A DNA stretch of 12,471 nt, taken from contig JAFQPT010000022.1 in NCBI GenBank assembly GCA_017411665.1, positions 1 to 12,471 on the forward strand. Direction: 5' to 3'. The stretch is from Oscillospiraceae bacterium (GTDB taxonomy: Bacteria; Bacillota_A; Clostridia; Oscillospirales; Oscillospiraceae). Position 1 is the first letter of the stretch, and every line of letters starts with the position of its first letter. Both the position numbers and the translations under genes were made by a program. Shown one piece after another: positions 6,699 through 12,471 of this stretch. The notes under the pieces are model-generated. The model did not search any database and was not told the origin of the DNA. It saw nothing but the letters and a program-made list of their open reading frames with translations.

Positions 6699-7304
6699 TT
6701 AGTAACCCAGTTCTTCGTTTACGATGACAACTTCCATTTCGGAAACACCGCCCAGCTTGCGTGCCAGCACGGTCACACCCTTGCAGATGCGGTTGGGGCT
6801 CTTGCAGTCATAGCACTTGACCTCGCTGCCCATTGCGCAGGGAGTTTCCTTGTTCAGACGACGTGCATTCAGAGGAGCTGCAATGTTGCGTGCGCGGTAC
6901 AGCGCAGATTCGAAGTCGGGTGCAATCTTGTTGACACCGATGACGAAGTAGACCTTCTTATTGCCGAAGGTGGTTGCTGCCAGACGATTGCCGTCACCGT
7001 CGATATTGATCAGTTCACCGGTTTCCGCAACGCCGTTCAAGCTGGTCAAATAGACATCTGCAGCATTTGCCTTTGCTCTTGCTTCGTTGATGGGCTGCTG
7101 CTTCCAGTGCCAGAATACTTCGTTTTCTTCGCTGAGCGCTTCGTACAGACCCATGTCGCGCAGGGTGCAGCTGCCGCCGAAGCCAACGGTCTTGCCCTTG
7201 ATGGCTGCAACCAGTGCATCCTTTGCCTCCGCAGCGGTTTCATAGTAGGAAACGATGTAACCGTAACGTTCCAGATTCTCTTTCAGTTTCTGAATATTTG
7301 CCAT
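6699..7304 (-). CDS. Single-domain LUD (LutC/DUF162-like) protein with a Cys cluster
   Basis: This 201-residue protein fits the LUD (DUF162) family, related to LutB/LutC of L-lactate utilisation. Family-like parts are GFGGSCTLRDMGLYEAL (41-57), TSLNGVAETGELINIDGDGN (87-106) and VYFVIGVNKIAP (118-129). Near the C-terminus four cysteines (C156, C164, C167, C174) lie in TPCAMGSEVKCYDCKSP and the following RIC, spacing C-x7-C-x2-C-x6-C, which could hold a metal or Fe-S cluster (inference). GGAGGA sits 6 nt before the ATG. No lutA or lutB partner is present here; the downstream neighbour is cysteine synthase, 23 nt away, so a role in lactate oxidation should not be assumed. I found no convincing promoter in the 107-bp upstream gap, which is mostly a palindromic repeat, so read-through from the DUF4241 unit is possible. 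Confidence 0.85.
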   Translation of the reverse strand: MANIQKLKENLERYGYIVSYYETAAEAKDALVAAIKGKTVGFGGSCTLRDMGLYEALSEENEVFWHWKQQPINEARAKANAADVYLTSLNGVAETGELINIDGDGNRLAATTFGNKKVYFVIGVNKIAPDFESALYRARNIAAPLNARRLNKETPCAMGSEVKCYDCKSPNRICKGVTVLARKLGGVSEMEVVIVNEELGY

Positions 7305-7349
7305 ATGTATTCCTCCGATTTTACTTTCGTTGTATGTCTCCGAGAGAAA

Positions 7350-7400
7350 ATCCCCCGGTCACGGCTTCGCCGTGCCAGCCCCCTTTAGGCAAGGGGGCCT
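7350..7400. repeat. Two-hairpin intergenic palindromic element
   Basis: Two adjacent stem-loops are present: CACGGC-TTC-GCCGTG (about 7360-7374) and GCCCCCTT-TAGGC-AAGGGGGC (7378-7398). A leading TCCCCCGG and trailing CCTTT complete the pattern. The layout (CCCCC / small hairpin / strong GC hairpin / CCTTT) resembles a widespread intergenic repeat of gut Clostridia (recalled, not searched). It is 13 bp past the DUF4241 stop codon. No T-run follows it on the minus strand, so it may be a partial terminator or a 3'-end stabiliser rather than a full terminator. Confidence 0.65.
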
Positions 7401-7411
7401 TTGTGTTGAAC

Positions 7412-8149
7412 TCAGTCAAACAGTTCGGGGTAAACAAAGGGGAATGTCAGCTCGGTGAGCTTGTTGTCCTTGTCAAAGCCCCAGTATGCATTGTAATTGC
7501 CCTGACCCAGACCGGTAAGGAACAGAGGTACGGTGACTTCTGTGCCGGGAATGGTAAACATGGTGTAGCCGTTTTCGCGCACCATGGGGTCCAGCAGGTC
7601 GAGAATCATGTCCTTGCCGTTGGTATTGAAGTAGTTGTTATAGGCCGCAGCAAAGGTCAGTTCGGTTTCCTTATCTACCACACAGCCGATGCCTGTGGCA
7701 ATGTCTACGTAGGGATATACCATGGGGTCGTCTGCGGTCCATGCCTTGATGCCAAGAGGCATTGCCAGCTCATAACGGACAGTCGCAGCATCGGATACCT
7801 TGACCTTAATGCCTGCAATCACGCGGCCGGTCATGGCAGTGGTCAATACAGATGCAAACACAGGCAGCTTCCCCGGCTGGGTGGTGCGTTCCATAGGCAG
7901 CACCATATTGGAGCCCAGATAGCAGGGGTCGGACAGCATCAGACGGTTGCTGGTAGCATCCATCTCGCCGACCTTGACCAGCTCGGTCTTTTTGGTGTTG
8001 GAAAACAGGTCGAACAGCTGCTCCGCTTCAATATAATTGCGCTGACAGAAATTCTGGTTCTGACGACGTGCGCTGACAAACAGTTCCTTCAGCACTTCGG
8101 GGTCAACAGCAGGTGTTTTTTTCTTCTTAAAAAAATCAAACAGTCCCAT
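7412..8149 (-). CDS. DUF4241-type protein of unknown function
   Basis: This 245-residue soluble protein starts with a short amphipathic basic N-terminus (MGLFDFFKKKK, 1-11). The rest fits the DUF4241 pattern: LMLSDPCYLGS (70-80), a PGKLPVFASV segment (92-101), IKVKVSDAATVRYELA (114-129), GIGCVVD (153-159) and GQGNYNAYWGFDKDNKL (215-231). The match is by eye. Function is unknown. There is no signal peptide or membrane segment. The start at 8149 has GGAGG embedded in the last codons of the PfkB gene, whose stop lies 3 nt away, so translation is probably coupled. It is the last gene of the Zn-ribbon/PfkB/DUF4241 unit, and a palindromic element follows its stop codon. Confidence 0.75.
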   Translation of the reverse strand: MGLFDFFKKKKTPAVDPEVLKELFVSARRQNQNFCQRNYIEAEQLFDLFSNTKKTELVKVGEMDATSNRLMLSDPCYLGSNMVLPMERTTQPGKLPVFASVLTTAMTGRVIAGIKVKVSDAATVRYELAMPLGIKAWTADDPMVYPYVDIATGIGCVVDKETELTFAAAYNNYFNTNGKDMILDLLDPMVRENGYTMFTIPGTEVTVPLFLTGLGQGNYNAYWGFDKDNKLTELTFPFVYPELFD

Positions 8150-8152
8150 GAC

Positions 8153-9043
8153 TTATACCTCCTCTAATGTACGGGGAATATCCGCGCCTTCGCGGCTGAC
8201 CACTTCCGCTGCCACCGCATTGGCAAGCTTCATCGCTTCGGTCAGTTCCATCCCCAGATATAAACAGCCCAACATGGTGCCGGCATGGCTGTCGCCCGCA
8301 CCGATGGTGTCTTTTACGTTCACTTTTTTGCCTTCCGCATACAGCACATTGCCGTCCCGATCCACACATAGACAGCCTCTGCCGCCCAGTGTGACAATGA
8401 CAATATTCCCTGTTTTTGCATGCAGCGCCAGTGCCCCTGCCTCTTCTGTAGTCTCCCCTGTCAAATCCAGAATCTCATGCTCGTTGAGATGGATAATGGG
8501 CTTCATGGCAAGCATCCGCTCCTGCCGCTCCTTGGGCATCAAAATCCCGCGAGGGCCGGGGGCGTAAAACACTTCCGTTTCGGGGTGGGCTTCCAGCCAG
8601 TCCATAATATTCTCCCCTGCGGGGGTATCCTGAATCTCCATTCCGCAGGTGTAGCACATAGCGTAATCGCCGGGCAGCGCATCCAGCCATTCTTTGCGGA
8701 ATTCATATTCACCGCCGCGAATACACATAAATGTGCGCTCTCCGTCTGCTTCCACCAGACAGTAGCAGCAGCCGTTTTCCCGCTCGGTACGCGCCATAAT
8801 CTGCAGGTCATAGTCCGCAAAAGCCGCTTCCACCTGTCGGGCATACATACCAACACCTACAGGAGACAGGAAGGTCGGCTTTGCACCTGCAAGAATCGCT
8901 GCACGGCAGGCATTCCATCCAGTACCGCCAATGGCAAAGGTCTGCTTTGCCGGCTGCAAATCATCCCCTGTTTTGGGCAGTCGCTCCACCGGAATAATCA
9001 CATCCACGCAGGTGGAGCCAATCATCAACAATTCTTTCTGCAC
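8153..9043 (-). CDS. PfkB-family carbohydrate/nucleoside kinase (GTG start)
   Basis: This 296-residue member of the ribokinase/PfkB superfamily transfers the ATP gamma-phosphate to a sugar or nucleoside hydroxyl. Both PROSITE-type regions are visible: the N-terminal substrate site AIGGTGWNACRA (37-48) and the C-terminal DTIGAGDSHAGTMLG (245-259) with catalytic base D251 and the GAGD anion hole. NEHE (187-190) and VTLGGRG (217-223) match the ATP-site segments. The substrate cannot be read from sequence. The start is GTG at 9043, supported by GGAGG 10 nt upstream; the internal ATG at 9025 has no ribosome binding site. The Zn-ribbon gene ends 3 nt upstream and the DUF4241 gene begins 3 nt downstream. 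Its cysteine content is notable (for example GCCYC at 91-95). Confidence 0.9.
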   Translation of the reverse strand: MQKELLMIGSTCVDVIIPVERLPKTGDDLQPAKQTFAIGGTGWNACRAAILAGAKPTFLSPVGVGMYARQVEAAFADYDLQIMARTERENGCCYCLVEADGERTFMCIRGGEYEFRKEWLDALPGDYAMCYTCGMEIQDTPAGENIMDWLEAHPETEVFYAPGPRGILMPKERQERMLAMKPIIHLNEHEILDLTGETTEEAGALALHAKTGNIVIVTLGGRGCLCVDRDGNVLYAEGKKVNVKDTIGAGDSHAGTMLGCLYLGMELTEAMKLANAVAAEVVSREGADIPRTLEEV

Positions 9044-9046
9044 AGA

Positions 9047-9265
9047 TCAGCCGCCTCCGTTAAGCAAGAAATCCAGAATATCCAATCCTCTGTCGGTTGC
9101 TTTACGGTACAGCTCAGTGTATCCGCAAGCTGCACAGGAAATTGTGGTAAAGCGTTTGTTCTGCACATCGAACATACGGGCAAAGTTGCCGCCGGTAGCC
9201 TGGAAGCTGTCTGCAATATACTCATTGTGTCCACATTTTGGGCAAATATATAGTCTTTTATTCAT
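9047..9265 (-). CDS. Small zinc-ribbon protein (COG3478-like)
   Basis: This 72-residue protein has two CxxC knuckles, C8-PK-C11 and C44-AA-C47, expected to bind one zinc. The pattern CPKCG, then VQNKRFTTISCAACGYTELY (34-53), then LDILDFL resembles the small predicted nucleic-acid-binding Zn-ribbon proteins of COG3478/PF09855. Whether it binds nucleic acid has to my knowledge not been shown. GGAGGG lies 6 nt before the ATG, and an extended -10 promoter is about 30 nt further upstream, so this is the first gene of the unit. The PfkB kinase begins 3 nt after its stop. Confidence 0.85.
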   Translation of the reverse strand: MNKRLYICPKCGHNEYIADSFQATGGNFARMFDVQNKRFTTISCAACGYTELYRKATDRGLDILDFLLNGGG

Positions 9266-9294
9266 AATAAACCCTCCAAAGGATAGATATAGTC

Positions 9295-9303
9295 AGTATA
9301 TCA
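9295..9303 (-). promoter_or_regulatory. Extended -10 promoter of the Zn-ribbon/PfkB/DUF4241 unit
   Basis: On the minus strand the sequence reads TGATATACT, an extended -10 element (TGn plus TATACT), 29 bp upstream of the Zn-ribbon start codon. The -35 position holds no good TTGACA match, as is common for extended -10 promoters. The EcsC terminator lies just upstream, so a promoter is expected here. Confidence 0.55.
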
Positions 9304-9360
9304 CAGAAACAGATTGTATGAAAGTGGTTGATTGGGGATTTGTGGGAATTGCGCCATACA

Positions 9361-9394
9361 AAAAGAGCACCTGTCTTTTGACAAGTGCTCTTTT
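9361..9394 (-). terminator. Terminator of the dUTPase-Sel1/EcsC unit
   Basis: AAAAGAGCAC (9361-9370) pairs with GTGCTCTTTT (9385-9394). After one mismatch the stem continues as TGTC/GACA around a TTTT loop. T-runs flank it on both strands, so it could work in both directions. It lies directly past the EcsC stop codon (9397-9399). Confidence 0.85.
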
Positions 9395-9396
9395 AA

Positions 9397-10188
9397 TTAT
9401 TTTTTCTGCATTTTCCGATAGAATCTGCGACGGTACTTCAGCTCAGCATATTCGGTGATTTTCTTCATATAAACCACATCATACACCCCGCCGATGACAC
9501 CGATAATCGGAGTGCCCTGCAAAAACTTCATATACAGCAGCTCACTGGACAGCCCCGCAGCTGCACTGCGAATCTCTCCCTCGCAGCTGTAGTACAAAGG
9601 CAGCAGCTCGGTATCGATAAAGACATCGATTTTTTCCTCGATTTCCTGCAGCTCGTTCCAATCTGCCACTGCACCTTGAATCAGCAGCAGAATGAAGTAC
9701 TTCTCCTCCTCTGTTTCGTAGGAGAATCCATAGCGCAGGGCAATTTCATAGATACTCTTGAGAATCATTGCGGTGAACACGGGAATATCCGGCAGACCTG
9801 CGCCGACCGCGCCCATACCGATGCCTGCCGCACCCGAAATCAGCAGATTTTTCAGTCCGCTGCCGCCCGCTTTTTCCGTAACATCACGGAAGCTGCGGCG
9901 GTCCTGGCGGTGCAGAATCCGTCGATGGCCGTCACGGCTTTCTTCCTCTATGCGGTCCTTGTCGTAGGTTTTTTCGATGATGCCCGTACCTTTTTGAAAA
10001 ATCAAAGAGAACGCACCGGCAAATGCGGAATCCAGTGTTTCCTGCAGCTTATCGGGTACCTTGTCCTCCAGCAAAGCATTCAGACGGTTGGATTTCTCCT
10101 CCCGACGCTTCTGCATGTAGCGCCGCTCCTCCGTCTTCAGCCGCTGCAATTCCCGCTCCAGCGGGGTCTGCTTAAAAATTCGTGCCAT
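9397..10188 (-). CDS. EcsC family protein
   Basis: This 263-residue protein matches the EcsC family, named after the third gene of the B. subtilis ecs operon. A charged N-terminal helix region (about 8-50) precedes a glycine/alanine-rich stretch (116-136, GAAGIGMGAVGAGLPDIPVF) that could associate with membrane. The C-terminus has the family-like GTPIIGVIGGVYDVVYMKKI (225-244) and AELKYRRRF (248-256). No ABC transporter genes (ecsA/ecsB) are nearby, so it is not part of an ecs operon here. The start at 10188 is chosen because the upstream stop (10194-10196) is only 5 nt away and family-like sequence begins there. No good Shine-Dalgarno lies at normal spacing, so translation probably depends on the upstream dUTPase-Sel1 gene. 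A longer frame to 10281 overlaps that gene and is not favoured. Confidence 0.82.
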   Translation of the reverse strand: MARIFKQTPLERELQRLKTEERRYMQKRREEKSNRLNALLEDKVPDKLQETLDSAFAGAFSLIFQKGTGIIEKTYDKDRIEEESRDGHRRILHRQDRRSFRDVTEKAGGSGLKNLLISGAAGIGMGAVGAGLPDIPVFTAMILKSIYEIALRYGFSYETEEEKYFILLLIQGAVADWNELQEIEEKIDVFIDTELLPLYYSCEGEIRSAAAGLSSELLYMKFLQGTPIIGVIGGVYDVVYMKKITEYAELKYRRRFYRKMQKK

Positions 10189-10193
10189 TTGCG

Positions 10194-11393
10194 TTAGTTT
10201 TCGCCCTGCTGCATAACCTGAACCATCACCAATCTCTGAGCTGCCATTCTGTGGCCCTTGCTGCAGGCAGCGTCGTACCACTTCTTGGCTGCTTCCAAGT
10301 TGACTTCCGTGCCAATGCCCTGTTCATAGATTTCACCCAGACGGTACATGGCTTCCACGTGACCGTTTTCCGCTGCATCCGCAAACCACTTGAGGGCACG
10401 CTTGTGGTCCTGTTCTACACCCCAGCCCTGGCTGAGCAGGTCACCATAAGCATACTGTGCTTCGGGGTGACGGCGGCGTGCTGCACGGTGGAAGTACTTT
10501 GCGCTCAGTTCCATATCCTGATCGCAGCCCATGCCTTCCATATAAAATACGCCCATATTGAACAGTGCTTCCGCATTGCCCAGCTCCGCTGCCATGCTGA
10601 TCCACTTAATGGCTTCATAGCAGTCGTTCTTTGCATAGTAGTAGCTGCCCACAGCCATCATACCCAGCATATGGCCCAGCTCCGCTGCGATCTTGAAGTA
10701 AGCGATTGCCAGATCCAAATCCCGATCTACACCATTGCCTTCTTTAAATGCCATGCCCAGTTCAAAGGCAAGGTCTGCTCTGCGTTCGTCATCGTCGCGG
10801 TAATCCTCGGGACCCTGAGGAGGGGGAACGGGGAAGTTTTCCAAAGTGGGCATTTCAAATTCTTCATCCGCCTCTTCTTCCACAACGGGAGCTTCCTGTA
10901 CGGGAGCAGGTGCAGGAACAGCTGCAGGTTCTGCCTTGGGCTGTTCAACCGCACCGGTACCGGTGGATCCGAAGCCGCCTGCACCGCGCTGAGTATCGGT
11001 CAGCACTTCCACTTCTTCCAGCTCGGGAGCAAAGTAAGGAATAAACAGCATCTGTGCAATGCGGTCTCCGGGCTGAATGACCTGGTGTACCTTGCCGTGG
11101 TTCAGCAGAGCAATAAAAATTTCGCCGCGGTAATCGGGGTCAATGACTGCAACCTTGTTTGCGGGAGCCAGACCGCGCTTGGACGCCATGCCGGAGCGGG
11201 GGAAAATCAGACCTGCAACACCCAGGGGAATTTCCATGGCAATGCCTGTGGGAATCATCACGGTTTCACCGGGATAAATGGTAACGGGTACTTCCAGACA
11301 AGCACACATATCATAGCCTGCCGCACCGGGAGTACTGCGTGTAGGAACGACCGCTCTGGGGTCGGTTTTCTTGAACTTAAGCGTCTGAGACAT
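10194..11393 (-). CDS. dUTPase fused to Sel1-like repeats
   Basis: This 399-residue protein joins two modules. Residues 1-147 are a complete trimeric-type dUTPase (dUTP to dUMP plus PPi). All five motifs are visible: AAGYDMC (24-30), PRSGMAS (65-71), NKVAVIDPDYRG (79-90, with catalytic-position D85), PGDRIAQM (108-115) and RGAGGFGSTG (136-145). Motif 3 has Ala82 where Gly is common. Residues about 148-200 are a Pro/Ala/Glu-rich acidic linker. Residues 206-381 hold five Sel1/TPR-like repeats (206-241, 242-273 shorter, 274-309, 310-345, 346-381), each ending in an AA-x3-G/H type helix turn; such repeats usually mediate protein contacts. A normal bacterial dUTPase ends near residue 150. AAGGAGG sits 7 nt before the ATG, and a promoter lies upstream at 11457-11485. 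The EcsC gene follows after 5 nt. Confidence 0.93.
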   Translation of the reverse strand: MSQTLKFKKTDPRAVVPTRSTPGAAGYDMCACLEVPVTIYPGETVMIPTGIAMEIPLGVAGLIFPRSGMASKRGLAPANKVAVIDPDYRGEIFIALLNHGKVHQVIQPGDRIAQMLFIPYFAPELEEVEVLTDTQRGAGGFGSTGTGAVEQPKAEPAAVPAPAPVQEAPVVEEEADEEFEMPTLENFPVPPPQGPEDYRDDDERRADLAFELGMAFKEGNGVDRDLDLAIAYFKIAAELGHMLGMMAVGSYYYAKNDCYEAIKWISMAAELGNAEALFNMGVFYMEGMGCDQDMELSAKYFHRAARRRHPEAQYAYGDLLSQGWGVEQDHKRALKWFADAAENGHVEAMYRLGEIYEQGIGTEVNLEAAKKWYDAACSKGHRMAAQRLVMVQVMQQGEN

Positions 11394-11456
11394 GGAAAAA
11401 TCCTCCTTGATATCTGTAATGCCCGGGTGATTAGGGCAACAAAATCCATTTAGAAT

Positions 11457-11485
11457 ACTATATCATATAATTCGAGTTTCCACAA
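11457..11485 (-). promoter_or_regulatory. Promoter of the dUTPase-Sel1/EcsC unit
   Basis: On the minus strand TTGTGG (11485-11480) and TATAGT (11462-11457) are 17 bp apart, and TGA just before the -10 gives an extended -10. It lies 64 bp upstream of the start codon at 11393, leaving a leader of about 55-60 nt. That leader contains GCCCTAATCACCCGGGC, a weak hairpin (GCCC/GGGC). Confidence 0.6.
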
Positions 11486-11522
11486 TATTTAGCCCATTTA
11501 TCCCCTTTAATTTGTTATGGTG

Positions 11523-11551
11523 TTGACGATGTGTTGATAAAATGGTATGAT
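11523..11551 (+). promoter_or_regulatory. Promoter of the response-regulator-like gene
   Basis: TTGACG (11523-11528) and TATGAT (11546-11551) are spaced by exactly 17 bp, a near-consensus sigma-A promoter. It lies 45 bp upstream of the TTG start codon at 11596. It is divergent from the promoter of the dUTPase-Sel1 unit, 38 bp away. Confidence 0.7.
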
Positions 11552-11595
11552 TTTGATAATATGCATGAATATTATCGGAAAGTAGGTGAGACTCT

Positions 11596-12471
11596 TTGGA
11601 TCGCAATAAATTGCTGATTGCAGACGGCAGCTCTTTGAGCCGCTCTGTTCTCAAGCGTATCTTTGAAAAGGACTTCATCGTGCTGCAGGCAGAAAACGGC
11701 AGAGATGCCTTCGAGCTGTTCAGAGAGCACTACGAATCTTTGTCCGCGGTCATTATTGAGCTGCACATGCCCAAATACGACGGTGTGTACTTTCTGGAGC
11801 ACATCGCCTCCCTGTATCGCACCAACAATGTTCCCGTGATTTGCGTGGCTGCAAATGCCAAGGAAGTGCGCAGAATCGAAACCTGCCGCTACCGCCCCAC
11901 CGACTACATCCTCAAGCCCTTTAATACCGATTCTGTCCGTCATACCGTTCTAAATGCCATCGAAAAGCACAGAGAGTACGGCATCAACGACGAGGATTTG
12001 GGTCCCTTGACCATGCTCAACAAGCTGATGACCGTGTTGAATCACTGTCTGGAGGACAATGCCTATTTCCAGACCGCTCTGGGTATCGTAGGCCGTTATT
12101 TGGGTGCTGACCGCGTAAGCTTGTATATGAAGCCTCTGGTTTCCGACCGCTATCAGTGGCACAGACCCAATGTCCTCAGTTCCTATCGCCGCACCTATCG
12201 CTGGATGCTGGAAAACGAGTGGCCCGCTCCCGATGAGTGGCTGGTTTCCGTCAGCAGCGAATACGGCATGCGCAAGCATTATAAATATTACTTTAAGCGT
12301 TACGGCATCCGCAGCCTCCAGTGCATCAGCATTGAAGGCATCCGCCGTGAAAAAGCCTATCTGGTGATTGAAAATGCCTGCCGCACCGAGCAGGACCAGG
12401 AAATCTACGCCGCACTGCATAACTGCTTCTCTCTGATGCTCAAGACAGTGGAAATGGGCATCATCGACGAG
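11596..12471 (+). CDS. Response-regulator-like protein with degenerate receiver, then a GAF-like region (partial)
   Basis: The visible 292 residues run off the window edge, so the C-terminus is missing. The start is TTG at 11596: AGGTGA lies 6 nt upstream and an in-frame TGA at 11587-11589 excludes any earlier start. Residues 4-125 have the receiver fold pattern LLIADGSSLSR (6-16), AVIIELHMPKYDG (51-63), VPVICVAA (79-86) and DYILKPF (103-109). The conserved Lys (K107) is kept. The phosphoacceptor Asp is Glu (E55), the switch Thr/Ser is Ala (A85), and the second acidic-pocket Asp is Gly (G11). After a helical linker (about 120-150), residues 150-290 look GAF-like (ALGIVGRYLGADRVSLYM at 161-178, and SLQCISIEGIRREKAYLVIE at 240-259). 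An output domain such as GGDEF or HD may follow beyond the edge, but none is visible. Open frames on the other strand here are shadows. Confidence 0.82.
   Translation, partial: MDRNKLLIADGSSLSRSVLKRIFEKDFIVLQAENGRDAFELFREHYESLSAVIIELHMPKYDGVYFLEHIASLYRTNNVPVICVAANAKEVRRIETCRYRPTDYILKPFNTDSVRHTVLNAIEKHREYGINDEDLGPLTMLNKLMTVLNHCLEDNAYFQTALGIVGRYLGADRVSLYMKPLVSDRYQWHRPNVLSSYRRTYRWMLENEWPAPDEWLVSVSSEYGMRKHYKYYFKRYGIRSLQCISIEGIRREKAYLVIENACRTEQDQEIYAALHNCFSLMLKTVEMGIIDE

Noticed and set aside
7214..8167. Plus-strand open frame of 317 codons opposite the DUF4241 gene
   Set aside because: It crosses an intergenic palindromic repeat and parts of two real minus-strand genes, so it is a shadow frame.
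10189..10281. Longer N-terminus for EcsC starting at 10281
   Set aside because: It would overlap the end of the dUTPase-Sel1 gene and adds sequence unlike the family. The start at 10188 fits the operon spacing.
10182..11453. Plus-strand open frame of 423 codons opposite the dUTPase-Sel1 gene
   Set aside because: The minus strand holds all five dUTPase motifs and the Sel1 repeats. The plus-strand translation is a Cys/His-rich shadow with no recognisable domain.
11572..12420. Minus-strand open frames (11572-11943 and 11950-12420)
   Set aside because: They are antisense to the receiver/GAF-like gene, which has the promoter, ribosome binding site and receiver motifs. They look convincing only because the real gene starts with TTG.

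Overview
The window most resembles the chromosome of a gut-type Clostridia (Bacillota, probably Oscillospirales/Ruminococcaceae). The reasons are strong GGAGG ribosome binding sites before nearly every gene, TTGACA/TATAAT-type promoters, intrinsic terminators with T-tails, GC-rich palindromic intergenic repeats of a kind common in that group, and family content typical of Firmicutes (DUF554, hemolysin III, ECF sigma factor with a membrane partner, EcsC, LUD). This is inference from composition and families; no rRNA or other phylogenetic marker lies here. Nothing looks like phage, plasmid, transposase or CRISPR.

Layout. Bases 76-1758 (-) encode a divergent YyaL/SPATA20 (DUF255) protein that has lost the family's CxxC. 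Divergent from it are a DUF554 membrane protein (1869-2588) and a hemolysin III/PAQR-type membrane protein (2756-3421), each with its own promoter and terminator. An inverted repeat and terminator then precede a two-gene sigma/anti-sigma unit (3669-5348). A 397-bp gene-free stretch follows, holding a terminator, a 112-bp nested palindromic element and a second terminator. From 5746 to 11393 everything is on the minus strand. Read in the direction of transcription it contains a dUTPase-Sel1 fusion followed by an EcsC-family gene; then a tightly packed Zn-ribbon / PfkB kinase / DUF4241 unit; then a two-hairpin repeat; then a single-domain LUD protein followed by cysteine synthase. At 11596, reading out on the plus strand from a TTG start, is a response-regulator-like gene cut by the window edge.

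How the genes relate. The sigma factor and its membrane partner should form a signal-controlled transcription switch. The LUD protein and cysteine synthase are probably co-transcribed and may share a redox or sulfur theme. The Zn-ribbon/kinase/DUF4241 genes are separated by only 3 nt and are almost certainly co-translated. The dUTPase-Sel1 fusion and EcsC are separated by 5 nt, and EcsC lacks a good ribosome binding site, so its translation probably depends on the fusion gene.

Most unusual items: a complete trimeric-type dUTPase joined through a Pro/Ala/Glu-rich linker to five Sel1-like repeats and coupled to EcsC; a receiver domain whose phosphoacceptor Asp is Glu and whose Thr switch residue is Ala; a YyaL homologue without its cysteines; and a palindromic element whose two arms differ by paired changes that keep each arm's own hairpin intact.
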